Shown here: positions 22,249-34,072 of the stretch, one piece after another
Layout: every line of letters starts with the position of its first letter
How positions within the stretch are numbered: position 1 is the stretch's first letter
From: an uncultured bacterium
Lineage (GTDB): Bacteria; Patescibacteriota; Gracilibacteria; Absconditabacterales; Absconditicoccaceae
Direction of reading: 5' to 3'
NCBI GenBank assembly: GCA_946408385.1
Contig: CAMJSB010000006.1
Coordinates: forward strand, 1-64,000
DNA: 64,000 nt
Program-made: the position numbers and the translations under genes
Notes under the pieces: generated by a model
Seen by the model: the letters and a program-made list of their open reading frames with translations, nothing else
The model's database searches: none
What the model was told of the DNA's origin: nothing

Positions 22249-23988
22249 CTAAAACCCAGATTGTAAATCTAGCATTTTCTTATATTTTCAGTTCTTTCTA
22301 ATTAATGATTGATGAGTTCAATCTTCAATAACTTTTCAATCTTCAAATAATAGTATTCTGTCAGCTGATTTTACTGTCTGTAATCTGTGAGCAACAATAA
22401 TGACAGTTTTTCATTCAAAAAGATTATTCAAAGCTTGAGAAATTTCTTCTTCATTGAAACTATCCAATGCAGAAGTTGGCTCATCAAGAAGGATTATATC
22501 AGGATTTTTTAGCATAATTTTTGCGATAGCTAATCTTTGTTTTTGTCATCATGATAATCTAACTCATCTTTCTCAAATTTCTGTTTGAAGTCATTCTGCA
22601 AAATCGTAAATAAACTCACATTTTGCAGCTTTTATAACTTTTTTAAGTTTTGCATCTGTTGGTTGTTCTTTTAGAGCATAAACTAAATTATCATAAATAG
22701 TTCCATCAAAAACTGATGGATCTTGAGTTAAAAATCAGATATGAGAAAAATAATCATATACATTTACTTCGGAAATATTCTGTCCATCAACTAAGATTTC
22801 TCATTCATCTGGTGAAATATATCAAGCAATTAATTTAACCAATGTAGATTTTCACGAACCAGACTCTCACACGAGAGCAGTTTTTTTTCATCCATCAATG
22901 TTTAGAGAAAATTTGTCAAAAACATCAGATTTATTGTCGTAAGAAAATGATATATTATCGATTCTTATATCTCATTTCTTATATTTAAATGTTGATTCAG
23001 TGTATTTATTCTTCATATTAGGAATCTCATCAAAAGTATCCCAAAGTCTTTGTACAGCCGTAAATTCATTAGTAAACTCTTTATATAAGATAATTGAACT
23101 ATCAAGTACTTTCTGGAAAAGTGTAGCTGAAGCTAAAAGTCACACAAATAATGATAAATCTCCTCAATATTTTACAATAGTCCATCAATAATAAAGGATA
23201 AATATATTAAGCATGAGTGAGAAAAAATTTCAAGTTCGATAAAGGAACCATCAAACTGTATTGATATGTAAATCACAATTTTTTATATCCTGCAATATTT
23301 TATCATCTTTTTGTATTTCAGTATTTTCTTGATTATTTTGGACTATTTCCATTTTAGACATAATCATTTTAACAAATTGCCTTGAATGTTCTCCGTTAAT
23401 TATTTCTTTCTTTTTTCTCCATGATAATCATTTTTTGTTTAATGCTGTAACAATCAAAAATACAAATCAAAAGAGAAGGAAAAATATGACTATATATTTC
23501 CATCATCAGATTTGAAAAATTTGGTATAGAACAAAAAGCGAAAGAATTATCAAATCAGGTATCTTTTGAGTAAGCTTTTTAAATAATTCTCTCCAATTAG
23601 ACATTCCAGTATCCATCACTTGTTGAATCCTTCAAGTTCCTAACTTCTCGACACTTGTATTATCTAATTTAAAAAATACTGGAAATACTTTCTTTTGAAT
23701 CAGCCTTTTTGAATCGTGTCTTAAACTAGCCTCTGTTTGTCTGGTAAATCGGTTAAAAATAATAAACACAACTATTATAATGACATATATAATGATTAAG
23801 TTTTTTACTCATTCAGCATCATTATTTTGAATAAGAGTAGTAGCTCTTTTAAAGACTTCAACAGTCAGAATTGTAAAAAATGAGTAAAAACAACTCACAA
23901 AAACATTTTTTGTAAAAGTTCGAAGATTCCCTTTTAATGGAGAAAAAAATCTTTTAAATGTTCATTTAGTATTTTTTTCCTTTGCCAT
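22249..23988 (-). CDS. ABC exporter, fused permease and ATPase
   Basis: 579 residues. The N-terminal transmembrane domain (about 1-330) has hydrophobic segments near 33-50, 62-80, 145-160 and 255-310. The C-terminal nucleotide-binding domain has Walker [19 protein letters not shown]-loop (LTQDPSVF), signature [14 protein letters not shown], Walker [14 protein letters not shown] and switch VAHRL. Three glycines of these motifs are TGA. As a half-transporter it should homodimerise. The substrate cannot be told; lipid, peptide or drug export are typical for the type. It ends with TAG. Confidence 0.93.
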
Positions 23989-24079
23989 GTAGTGTAGAGA
24001 AATTTTAAACTAACTATAATTATAAAAATCACGCCAGTTTTTACAATTCTATTCTGAAAAATATGTCAAAAATGATTAG

Positions 24080-25177
24080 TTACACAGGTTTCTTCCAGTA
24101 AAACTCAACTTCATCAGCTCAATTATATAACTGCTTATGTGAGAAATATTTTGAATGAAACAACTTATTCATTCCTGGATAAGAAGAAATCACCCCACCA
24201 TAACATTCTTTTAGATAATCAGCTAATTTCTTATAGAGTGGGGTTAAATTATCATTTGCATTCAGCCTTTTTCAATATGGTGGGTTGGTGATTAGCCAAA
24301 AATCTCATTCAAAAAGCATCAAACCTGACTGAAAATCTTGATGTTCAAAACTGATGCAGTCGCTTACTCATGCATTTTCAGCATTAATCTTTGCATACCC
24401 CAAAACTTTTTCATCTATATCACGAGCGACTATTTGATAATTGTTGTTAAATTCAGAATTCTTTGCATCTAAAAAAATTTCATTCCATATATTAAAATCA
24501 AAATTTTTGAATTGCTGAAATGCGAAATTTCTATGTTTTCATGGAGCGATATTTCTTGCAAGTAGAGCAGCTTCAATTGCGATAGTTCCAGAACCGCAGA
24601 ATGGATCAATCAATGGTTTATTGAATTTCCATCATGAAAGCAGGATAATTGCAGCTGCTAAATTCTCTTTTAAAGGTGCTGGTCAAGTTTGAGTTCTCCA
24701 TCAGCGTTGATGTAGTGAAGCTCATGAAGTATTTATACAAACTTTCAAATTGTTTCATGACATGAATAGGAAGACTTCCTGTGATTTTTCTGGATCAGTT
24801 TTCGTATCTTCCAAAATATTCAGAGAAGTCAGAATTGCTTTATGTGCCACTGAAACCAAAGATTTTTCAGACATTATTTGAGAATTTTTGCATGTTGCAT
24901 GAAGAGAAAATTCAGAAGTCGGTACAAATAAAGTGTTCCAGTTTAAAGATAAAACAAAATCAAAAAGCTGATCAAAATTAGTGATACTTTCTTCTCACAT
25001 TACAGCATAAACTTTATTTGCTATTCTTGACCGTAAATTGATGCGATAGATATCTTTCCATGTTCATTCACTCAAAACTGCAGTTGGGTGCGATTCTATC
25101 AGGGGTAAATTCAGCCTTTTAAGTTCTTTAGTTAGTAATGATGCACATCAGAAAGGGCAAGTAATTAATATTTGCAT
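24080..25177 (-). CDS. THUMP-domain RNA methyltransferase (RlmL N-terminal/YpsC-like)
   Basis: 365 residues. The N-terminal THUMP-like region covers about 1-165. LHQRGWR and [11 protein letters not shown] precede the SAM-binding motif [17 protein letters not shown], and the catalytic NPPYGKRL follows. This layout matches 23S rRNA guanine-N2 methyltransferases of the RlmL/YpsC group. The exact base cannot be set from sequence. The glycines of NPPYG and several others are TGA. Confidence 0.92.
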
Positions 25178-25286
25178 GGTTGGTTATATGTGTGTAAATT
25201 TGAGATTCCAATTAGAAAGAGAAAAGCTTCTATGGAGAAAAGAAACTATTTTTACTTTATTAACTACTTCATAGAAATAGTATGAT

Positions 25287-26693
25287 TTACAACATTCATA
25301 AATATTGCCTTAATTTGAAGTCTATATTTCCCGCTGAATATACAACTATTACCGAATTTTTATCTAATTTTTCTATAATATTTTCTACTTCACTAAATTC
25401 TTTCAGATAAGTATTTCCACAATGTTTAGCAAAAGCATTTCCTAAATCTTCCACACTCTTTAAATGTAAATCTTTAAAAATCTCTTCATTTGCGAAATCC
25501 TCAATATTTTCTCTCGCTGCATAGATATCATAAATATAACTTTCATCATAGAGTTTCAAAGCATTAGGAAACTCATTCCATCCCACCAAAATTCTATGCA
25601 TCTGATGTGGCTGGAATATGCAAATCAATTTTTTATCAGGAAATTTCTCTTTCAAAGCTTTATATCATAGCTCGATACTAGAAGCCACATGTCCATAATC
25701 ACTAAAAATCTGAGCTCAATTCTCATGAATTTTCAAAAATTCCATTCTTCTCCAGATTCACTTAAAATCCCTCAAATATCCACGAATTTTGTCCTCTGCT
25801 ATTAATTCTTCCATTCATTCATTTTTCATTAATCATTTCAAAAGTTCACAAACTAATGATGCATTAGCTTGCTGATGTTCTCACCATACGAAATGCATAT
25901 CAAAAAGCTCTTTATTTACGATTTTTACTTTATTTTCATCCAGAATTTTTTTGCTATTCAAATCTCTCAAGCAGTAAACTTTATCTTTAGTTTTTGCGAT
26001 CATTTCTAAGAAAGCTGATTCGTAATCGTCCCAATCTTTGAAATAATCTGTGTGCTCTAATTCCAGGCTTGTGATTATGGCTTCATCCAGATTCAGATTC
26101 AAAAAGTGACGTTGATACTCACAAGATTCCAATAAGAAATAATATTTTTTCACAAGTGAGTAATCCAATTTTCTTCAGGTGAAAATATAGTTAAAAATAT
26201 TTTTCAATTCATCTTTGTGTTTCATATTTAGCATATAACTTTTTCCACCAAAATCAGGTACCAAAGCTCCAACTATTCAAATTCCAAAATTTGGCAGACA
26301 ATGTGATGCTACATGAATTCACATAGCACTTGAACTGGATTTACCATTTGTTCCTGTAAATCAAATACTCTTGAAATATTTAGTCATTTCTCAGAGGAAT
26401 TGGAAATAATCCCAAATTAGAAATGGTTTATGTTCAGTTTTTTTGAGTTCAAATGCTTTTAAAACTTCTGGACTTCATTTCGTCGCAGCAGAATAAATTA
26501 CAGCATCATCAGGTTTTAGTTGATATTTTCAATGTTTGAAAATCTGGACTCATTTCTCCTGTAGTTGCTGCGTGATTTGAGATTCTTGTTCGTCTATTCA
26601 TATTAAATTATGAAACCCTAAATCCCATAAAATTCACACTAAATTACTTAGTCATGATCCACCAGCTCACACGAAAACTATATTTCATTGCAT
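25287..26693 (-). CDS. murC: Mur ligase, MurC-type (UDP-N-acetylmuramate--alanine ligase)
   Basis: 468 residues. The N-terminal Rossmann region begins NIVFVGAGGSGLSNLVGIL. The ATP-binding loop is GFTGTNGKSSSS. The central motif ESCEYQRHFLNL and LELEHTDYF corresponds to the MurC E-x2-E and the DH.D region. The C-terminal motif is SDYGHVASSIE (DDYaHHP-like in canonical MurC). It adds L-Ala to UDP-MurNAc in peptidoglycan synthesis; the recycling ligase Mpl is the alternative. It is consistent with the MurE and PBP genes in the window. Confidence 0.87.
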
Positions 26694-26812
26694 ATTGTTT
26701 TTTGGTTAGTTCATAATATAAAATCTGATTTTAATTTATTTTTTCTATGTATTAAAGCAAGAGAGTTTTATTTATGATATTTTTCTTTCAAAAACATTTA
26801 CAAAAATAAATC

Positions 26813-26841
26813 TTGATTTTTAATATGCGTATCATTATAAT
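26813..26841 (+). promoter_or_regulatory. Promoter of the 60-residue orphan
   Basis: -35 TTGATT at 26813-26818, 17-base spacer, perfect -10 TATAAT at 26836-26841, about 45 bases ahead of the ATG. Confidence 0.8.
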
Positions 26842-26886
26842 TATATTGTGTTAAATAACATGTTAAACCCCCAAAATAACAAAATT

Positions 26887-27069
26887 ATGGCAAAAAAAAG
26901 AAAAACCAATGGAGAGCAGCAAAAGCCACTCTATGAATGGGCAGAAGAACATCTATTTGCTGATGATGTGTCCCAGTTCTTGGGCTTTTGTAAGCTGGAC
27001 ATGTATGAACCCACGGATGTGGTACCATATCATGAGTTCCTTGTACTCAAGGAGAAGTTTGAGGCCTAA
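26887..27069 (+). CDS. Small TGA-free orphan protein
   Basis: 60 residues (starts MAKKRKTNGEQQKPLYEWAE and ends HEFLVLKEKFEA). It is soluble, acidic after a basic start, with no membrane segment. Both glycines are GGN, and codons such as CTC, CTG and CCC are unlike the AT-rich neighbours. The ATG at 26887 is preferred over an upstream TTG because it lies closer to the promoter spacing and begins a typical basic N-terminus. It has its own promoter and terminator. The family is not recognised. Confidence 0.8.
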   Translation: MAKKRKTNGEQQKPLYEWAEEHLFADDVSQFLGFCKLDMYEPTDVVPYHEFLVLKEKFEA

Positions 27070-27082
27070 TTCAGACCAATCA

Positions 27083-27117
27083 AAAGCTGGCATAGGATCT
27101 ATGCTGGCTTTTTTTAT
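27083..27117 (+). terminator. Terminator of the 60-residue orphan
   Basis: AAGCTGGCATAG pairs with CTATGCTGGCTT through two central mismatches, followed by a run of seven T. Confidence 0.75.
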
Positions 27118-27192
27118 TTTGCAGATTTTTAATATTTTTTGATAAAATGTGATAACTATATGCTATCGTTATTTTATTTATTTTGACTTGAA

Positions 27193-27212
27193 ATAGACAA
27201 ATCTTTGTCTAT
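27193..27212. promoter_or_regulatory. Palindromic operator-like site
   Basis: ATAGACAAA and TTTGTCTAT form a perfect 9-base inverted repeat with a 2-base centre, 61 bases ahead of the gene at 27274. A third copy of the half-site ATAGACAAA lies at 27263-27271, ending two bases before that ATG. The arrangement suggests a dimeric repressor site plus a half-site over the ribosome-binding region; the regulator is unknown. Confidence 0.5.
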
Positions 27213-27273
27213 AAGGAATATCAGTCCAAAATACGAAATTTGGCTTAAGTTTTACATAAGTTATAGACAAAAC

Positions 27274-28668
27274 ATGACAAATTGACTCAAATTTTTCTTA
27301 GCATTCTATATTTTAGTTGGCCAACCTGCTCTACTTGGATGAATGTTAAGCAATACTAATTTATATAAGTTAGCATGATTAAATGCAGGAGTATTTATTA
27401 TTTCTTGGATAATCTCAGCATTATGTAAATCAAGCAAATCTAATGTGGAAGATAGTACACCAAAATTAGTAGAAACATCTGAAAAGAAAATCTCTAGAAT
27501 AGAAAATGATGATGGAGTGGTAGTTGCAGTAGAAAATAAAAAGGAGGTTGTACTTAAAAATTTAGATAATGAAAATCAGGCAAATCTTACAGAGTGATTA
27601 GTTAAAAATATTGAAGAATCTATGGGAGATGAAGCTGATGAAAAAGCAGATAAACCTATGAGAGAAAGTGTAAGTATCCCAAAGATAGTCCAACCAATTT
27701 CATGACATCAAACTTCTACAAAGAAAAAAAGTAAGGAACTAAAACGATGACAGCGATTAATATTATTAATTACTCTTGGAGTAGTTGCATTGGTTGCTTG
27801 AACTTTGGAAGAGTTTTTATGATGCCGATGATTTTCAATAGCATTATTTCTAGGATGGATGCTGTATTTGGTTACAGGAAAATTATTCGATGTAAACGGA
27901 TTTTATAATGCAAAGAAATTAGTTACAAATCGAATATATATAATATTAATATTAGCATGAATCGGTTATGGAGTTTATTCAACACAAAATAACAATAATT
28001 CAATCTTGCCACCAGATTTTTCAGAAAAAGTTTCTTCTTATGTAAATGGTCTATTTAAATCTGATGATTCTGAAGATGAAAAATTAGATTATGTATTTGA
28101 ATGAACAGGAGAGGTAATCCAAGATACTTGACTAGAAGATACATGAACAATAGAAAATGAATCATGAAACTTAGTAGATACAGCATGAGTAGTTGAAACA
28201 AATTCTTGAATTGCAGAAAATGTTGGATCAGAATCTGTTGTACAGCCTGAAGTTGCTGTTCAGGAAGAAAAAGTTTCACAGACAGAAGTTGAAGAACAAC
28301 AGGCATTAGCACCCACTGTAGATGATCCTGAAAGAGAAGCTACTTGGTGAGAAGCCATAAAACATTTGCTTCAGTGATATAAATTATCCACAAAAACAGA
28401 TAAATCTTTCACATATGTCGCTAAATCAAATGAGCTCTATCCATATTTCAAAACTGCACAAGAAAAAGCAATGATTTGAACAGATGTAAATCCAAATAAA
28501 AGAATTTCTTGTGAAACATACATGTCATTAAAATGAATATTAGAGTGATGGAGCGTAAATATATATGACAGAAGTCAGACTAGAGTTATTTATTGGAACA
28601 AAGCAAACGAACTTGGTAAAACAAATTGATGTGGAAGGTGAGGATTTGTTAAAGTAAAAAATTTATAA
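27274..28668 (+). CDS. Multi-span membrane protein with acidic linker and C-terminal soluble domain
   Basis: 464 residues. Two hydrophobic segments lie near 6-50 and about three more near 165-245. A long acidic, Glu/Val/Thr-rich linker (about 265-350) follows, with EGTGEVIQDTGLEDTGTIEN-like low-complexity sequence. A C-terminal domain of about 100 residues contains EAIKHLLQGYKLSTKTDKSF and an ISCETYMSLKGILEG segment. It ends NGCGRGGFVKVKNL. The family is not recognised. A palindromic operator-like site precedes it and a terminator follows, so it is probably a single-gene unit under specific control. Confidence 0.8.
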
Positions 28669-28689
28669 GAATAAATATTTAGAAAATAC

Positions 28690-28722
28690 TAAAAAATCCT
28701 CCATAGCGGAGGATTTTTTTAT
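28690..28722. terminator. Bidirectional terminator
   Basis: AAATCCTCC and GGAGGATTT flank a short loop, with A and T runs. It lies between the convergent genes ending at 28668 and 28719. Confidence 0.85.
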
Positions 28723-29648
28723 TTTGAAAGTTTTTCGATTTCCTTTTTTTGTCACCAAATCCTGAAAATATTTCCAAGTAAACTTGCAACTGTCATTGGT
28801 CACACTCATCATGGAACGGGAGTAATTGCATAAACTTTATCTTTCACTTTTTCAAAATCTATATCACCAGTAGATTTTCCATCCAAAAATCAATATCATA
28901 CATCAATTAAAATCTGATTTTTATCTTTATTTACAAATCTATCATCGATTAAATGTAAAGCTCATGTACATGAAATGATTACATCAGATTTTTTAGTTTG
29001 ATCTATTATTTCATTTAGAGTATTTTTGATATCAAAAGTGTGCACTTCTGCTCATTTCAGATCCAAATATCTACTAATCGGACGTCAAACTATATCACTT
29101 TGTCATATTACAGATATTACTTTTCATCCAAAATCTCATAAATCATAGGTATTCCATAGTGAAATTACAGCTTGTGGGGTCGCTGGCAAAAACTCAATCT
29201 CTCATTTAAAAGCTCGTTCTTGTAGTTTATCTCAGAGTCAATCCATATCTTTTAGGGGAGTGATTGAGTTACAAATTTCTCTTTGATAAGGTTTTAATTC
29301 TTCAGTCAAAGGCAATTGGCAAATTATTCCCACACAACGTTCATCATCGTTCAAAATTTCCACTAATCCAATTACTTCATCTTTATTTGAATATTCTTTT
29401 TTTTGAAATTTTACTAAATCTGGATATTCTTCTTCAAATCAAACTTCTCATTGACCAAAAATTAAGCAATCAAATCAAATTTCTTGTGCATATTTTTTCT
29501 TAAGATTTACATAAACCTGAGATGGATTACTTTTACCAAAAAATAGTACAGCTACAAATTTTTTTTCATCTCAAAAATATTGAGTTCTTAGTTCTCTATA
29601 TGTATCTTTTAATAGTTCAGATTTTTCTTTTCATTTAACAAGCAACAT
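28719..29648 (-). CDS. folD: Bifunctional methylene-THF dehydrogenase/cyclohydrolase FolD
   Basis: 309 residues. It has the conserved YVNLKKKYAQEIGF (catalytic Lys region, YxxxK), QLPLTEEL, ITPLKDMDGL, TPQAVISL, the NADP loop GQSDIVGRPISRYL and the C-terminal TPVPGGVGPMTVA. It interconverts 5,10-methylene- and 10-formyl-tetrahydrofolate in the cytoplasm. Most of the motif glycines are TGA (PVPGGVGP reads TGA TGA GTG TGA). A frequent survivor among CPR metabolic genes. Confidence 0.96.
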
Positions 29649-29728
29649 GCATCTATAATTTATTTTTAAACAATTACCAGAAAACAAGTATAAAAAAAAT
29701 TCAATTTAAAGCAATAAAAATTCTGAAA

Positions 29729-29753
29729 TAAAAAACTCCACATTGTGGAGTTA
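29729..29753 (-). terminator. Terminator after the TraC-like gene
   Basis: Minus-strand ACTCCAC pairs with GTGGAGT and is followed by a run of T. Confidence 0.85.
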
Positions 29754-29773
29754 CATCATAAATTTTCACAATA

Positions 29774-30478
29774 TTATTCTACAAATCTCGCTTGAGAACT
29801 ATCTAGTAGAGGATTATACATGCGGAATAATAATGATACAACATCGGCAGTATCTAAACGTTCAGCAGACATTCATAAATCATTTAGTCATGCAATCAGT
29901 ACATTTTCTCTAGTCTGAATATTTTGTTCACATTTAATAAATGTTCTATATCTTTCTACGATTGTTTCCACATTATCTTTCGCATTTAGTATGTTCAAAA
30001 ATTTATCCCATCGAGATCTATTGATTTGTTCAGCATCTCTCTCATCCCAGTAGTAAGGAATTACAACATAAAATTCTTTCACATAAATTAATCATTGTTG
30101 ATTGTCTATTCATTCAAGAAAAGTCACATAGTTGTTTCATTGATTTTTAAGAGCAGGATTATCTATTTCTTTTAAATTATTTTTAAGGTATCATAAATAT
30201 TCAGTTAAATCCAAATAAGTGTTACGAATTAAAATCTGTATAGGAAAAGATAGTCAGTTTAAAAATCTCTTATATTGTTCTAAAATTATTTGTTGCTCAT
30301 CGTAATTCTTTAGGTCTAAATTTAATCATTCTACCTTTAGAATAGAACGTAAACCTCCATCTTTAAGAATAACAATTCCGTTTTTTACTTCAGAAATTGG
30401 GAGCATGGTTTCCGTATTGAACAGATTGTCTGTTTTTCACTTTTTCACTTTTGATTTGTCAAAATCTAATATCCCCAT
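29774..30478 (-). CDS. VirB4/TraC N-terminal-like protein without ATPase domain
   Basis: 234 residues. The segment ISEVKNGIVILKDGGLRSIL through KVEGLNLDLKNYDEQQIILE and FLNGLSFPIQILIRN matches the N-terminal domain of TraC/VirB4 proteins of type IV secretion, which CPR genomes often encode as a separate gene. No Walker motif is present and folD follows downstream, so the ATPase half, if it exists, is elsewhere. It starts 5 bases after the preceding gene's stop; the two membrane proteins upstream share its operon. Confidence 0.7.
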
Positions 30479-30483
30479 TGTGA

Positions 30484-31065
30484 TTAAATAGTAAAATAAA
30501 TCTGATTATCTATTTGATCGTTTAAAATTGAAACATTCATGTTCGGTATTTCATTTTCTTTATCTTTCCATAAACTTTGATATAATCGGAATATAAAGCT
30601 TACAATAAGCCAAGCTAATCAAATAACAACTAAAGCAATGAAAATTCCAACCAATTTTCATTTTGCTTTTTTAATCATTTCATCATTTCCAGAGAATATA
30701 GCCATATAACATGTATAAATTAATATAACTAATGCAATGAAAGATGTTAAACTTAATGCCATATTTAATATAGCTTTTGCATAGTCCATAAATTTTAAAT
30801 CCTTATTTGTATCGGTGTCCAAACCAAATACACCTAAAAGTCTTCTAATTATTGTTTGTTCTCATCATTTTTCTTTATCTTCTTTCACACTTGTACAATT
30901 TCATAAATCTGTATTTTCATCACAAGTTAACGAATCAACGGCTTCATTTCCATATGGAAAATCACTCTCTAATAGGCCAATTTTTCACTGTCATAAACAA
31001 AAAGAATTAAACAAAATGCTAGCTAGAAGAGTAAATATCGTAAATCTTGAAATTTTTTTTGCCAT
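30484..31065 (-). CDS. VirB2/TrbC-like membrane protein 1
   Basis: 193 residues. A signal peptide (MAKKISRFTIFTLLASILF then NSFCLG) is followed by a Cys-containing periplasmic loop (SLTCDENTDLGNCTSVKED). Two transmembrane segments lie near 100-125 and 138-165, separated by a short basic loop (GNDEMIKKAKGKLVG). The two-helix hairpin with KKAKxKLVG between helices is the layout of VirB2/TrbC pilins and related CPR pilin-like proteins. Middle gene of the 31599-29774 operon. Confidence 0.72.
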
Positions 31066-31089
31066 GTTATCCTCTATCAAATAAAATTT

Positions 31090-31599
31090 TTATTTAGCTC
31101 AAGTAATGTTATTTATAAACCAAATCATCGCACTGATTATCATCCAAGATAAACCAATTCATGCGATAGCAATAGCAGCTGTCTTAATTCAACTTTTGCC
31201 TTTCGATGTGTTTTTGTCATCTGATCAAGCCGATAATATCAAAAATCCACAGTATAATACATAAATTAAAACAACAAACATCAACATTCCCAATGTCCAG
31301 TTTATGATAACTTGTATCAATGCCAAAGTATATCATAATCTAGTTTCATAATTAGTAGCTTGAGGAAAGTGTAGTATTCAAATACTCTTGTTTCATATAT
31401 TTGTACTTCACTGTCATATAGAATCATCGTTAGAAATATCATCTCTACCCATTTTTGGATTAGATGATCTTTCTTGATTTAAAGATGATGGCTGACCGGG
31501 TGTAGCAAGTCATGCTTGTAAATAAAACGAAGGAATAATACTAAAACTTATGAAAATCCCGAGTAAAAATAATCACATCTTTCTAATAAATTTTTGCAT
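31090..31599 (-). CDS. VirB2/TrbC-like membrane protein 2
   Basis: 169 residues. The signal sequence MQKFIRKMGLFLLGIFISFS is followed by a polar Ser/Asn-rich stretch. Two helices near 95-118 and 135-160 flank the basic loop SDDKNTSKGKSGIKTAA. This matches the pilin-like pattern G-hydrophobic-A/S-G-charged-K-G-I-hydrophobic. First gene of the operon with the TraC-like protein. Sequence conservation alone cannot show that it is the pilus subunit. Confidence 0.72.
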
Positions 31600-31751
31600 T
31601 GAGTTGTGTTTATACATAAAACAACATAACTAATTATATACAGAATAAATTTAAATGCAAATTTTAGTCAGTAAATTTTAGTGATAAATTTTTGCCTTGA
31701 AAGTTAGATTTTTTTCTCTATTCTTAAAATACTTTACTTCATTCTCCGATT

Positions 31752-34004
31752 ATGGAAGATTTAAAGAGCTTTCAGGAATTCTTTGACTATAAACCATGTA
31801 ATGAGGAGAATCCAATTGATATTTTGGATAATATTTTACGTAAAGCTAGAAAATATCTCAAACCTGAAGAAATTGATGAAATAATTAGAACTTATGAATT
31901 CACTCGTGAAGCTCATAAATGAGTTTATCGTAAATCATGAGAACCATATATAATTCATCCACTTAGAGCGACAGAATTTCTGATGGAGATTAATCCAGAT
32001 GTAGTTTCTATTCAATCTTGTATTTTGCATGATGTTATCGAAGATACAGATTATACTTATGAAGATATAGAGAAATTGTTCTGAAAGGAAATTGCAGATA
32101 TCTGTGAATGATTGGTGAAAGTGTCTAAAGTTAGATATAAATGAGAAGAGCGTGATTTGGAAACTATCAAAAAAACGTTTCTTGCAATGGCCAAAGATTT
32201 ACGTGTAATATTTGTGAAATTTGCAGATCGTATTCACAATATTCAGACTTTGCAGTATCATCCAGAAGAATCAAAAAGAGTGAAAATTGCTACAGAAACT
32301 CTTAAGATTTATGCACCTCTTGCTAAAAGACTTTGACTATATAATTATCAATTATACCTTGAAAATGGATCATTTCGTGTGCTCTATCCAGACAAATTTG
32401 AAGAAATTATGTGATACCTTACTAAGCAATTTCAAGATGGTTCAAAATTCTTAAATAAATGAATAAAAAATCTAACTGAGATTCTCAAAAAAGAGTGAAT
32501 TGAAGATTTTAAAGTACTTTGAAGAATTAAAAGTCCATTCAGAATTTTTGAGAAAATGGACAAAAAATATCATACGGAAGATGTAAGTAGGATTATGGAT
32601 TTGCTTGCATTTCGTGTAGTGACAGAAACAGTGACAGATTGTTATATGATTCTCTGAATTATTCATAAATATTATACTCCACTCATCAAAAAAATTAAAG
32701 ATTATATTGCTATTCCAAAATTTAACTGATATAAAAGTATTCATACTACAATACTTTGAATGTTTCGTTTTCCAGTGGAGATACAAATCAGGACAAAAAA
32801 AATGGATGAAGTAGCAGAATATTGAGTGGCTGCTCATTTTGCTTATGCAGAAAGTAATGCAAGCGTAGTTGCTTCATCTCAGCAATGACAATGGATTCAG
32901 CGTTTACAGCAAATCGTTTCAGACTACCAATTGTCAGATGATAAGGAGAAGTTTAAAGATTCTTTGAATATAGAAATTCTCGATAAAACAATTTTTGTTT
33001 ATACACCAAAATGAGATATTAAAGAATTACCAGCATGATCTTCAGTATTAGATTTTGCGTTTAGTGTCCATTCAGATATTTGACTTAGATTCAAAAATGC
33101 CATAGTTAACGGTCAGATAAGGCCTCTTTCATATATTGTTAGGACTTGAGATATTATCAAAATTAATACATTCAAAAATCGTTATTCTGCAGTAAAGCAT
33201 TGGATTGATTATTTACACACACCATCTGCACGTGGACAGTTGATAAAATATGTTCGTACGCAGGAGAGGGAGGCTCGTTTGGATGAAGCTATTGATGGGT
33301 TGAATCAATATCTCAAAAATTTATGATTGCCATTGTTTCGTTCAGATTCGGATTTAATTCAAAAATTATGAGAACCACTTGAAGTGGAGAGAAGATTATT
33401 ACAAGTTTTGGACAAACAGGAAACTTATGGATGATTAGTTCGTGCCGCATATCCAGATTTGAAAAAAGAAACACAATGAAAAACTCTGATTACAGATGCG
33501 ACAGTTTTGCAAAGAGAATTGAAGTCAGAAATTACTTCAGCGATTTCATGAGATGTAAAATCTTCGGATGTGATAGTCGATAATGATAAATTACTTCATT
33601 GTGTGTTTTGCCCTGAATGTAAACCATCTCTTTGAAATAAGATTATTGCAAAATCCGGTCGTGAATGAATAAAAATTCATACACTGAGATGTAAAGCATT
33701 GAAAACGTTATCTTATTCATCATTATTAGAAGCTCATCGAAAGGAGAGTGAAAAGCCTACAAATTACACATTACATATCAAACTAAAGTTTTCGCAAAAG
33801 AAAATGAGTATTATCGATATAATTGCTCTATTCTCTACATTTTCTATCCCAATTTTTAAGTTTGAACTTGAAAAACTTGAGTGAAAAATGACAATGGCGA
33901 CTATTGAATGAGATATTTCAAATCCAGCAAAAATCTGATTTCTATTGGAAGGAATTCGTCAAAATAATTCATGAATTGAAATCGTAAGTAAAGATTTGAA
34001 ATAA
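31752..34004 (+). CDS. relA: (p)ppGpp synthetase/hydrolase, RelA/SpoT homologue
   Basis: 750 residues, full-length Rel. The HD hydrolase domain has ILHDVIEDT at 91-99 with HDxxED intact, and HP at 69-70. The synthetase domain has GRIKSPFRIFEKM, DLLAFRVV, NGYKSIHTTI and EIQIRTKKMDEVAEYGVAAH. A TGS domain (TIFVYTPKGDIKELPAGSSV, then LDFAF) follows, then a Cys-containing region (HCVFCPECKPS, HTLRCKAL) and a C-terminal ACT-like stretch. It makes and degrades the alarmone of the stringent response. Both catalytic halves look active. TGA glycines occur throughout. Confidence 0.95.
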
Positions 34005-34072
34005 ACTTAACTTGAATATTCTGTGAGAAAACCTATAATATCTTCAGATTTATATTCTTAATTTTTAAAATT

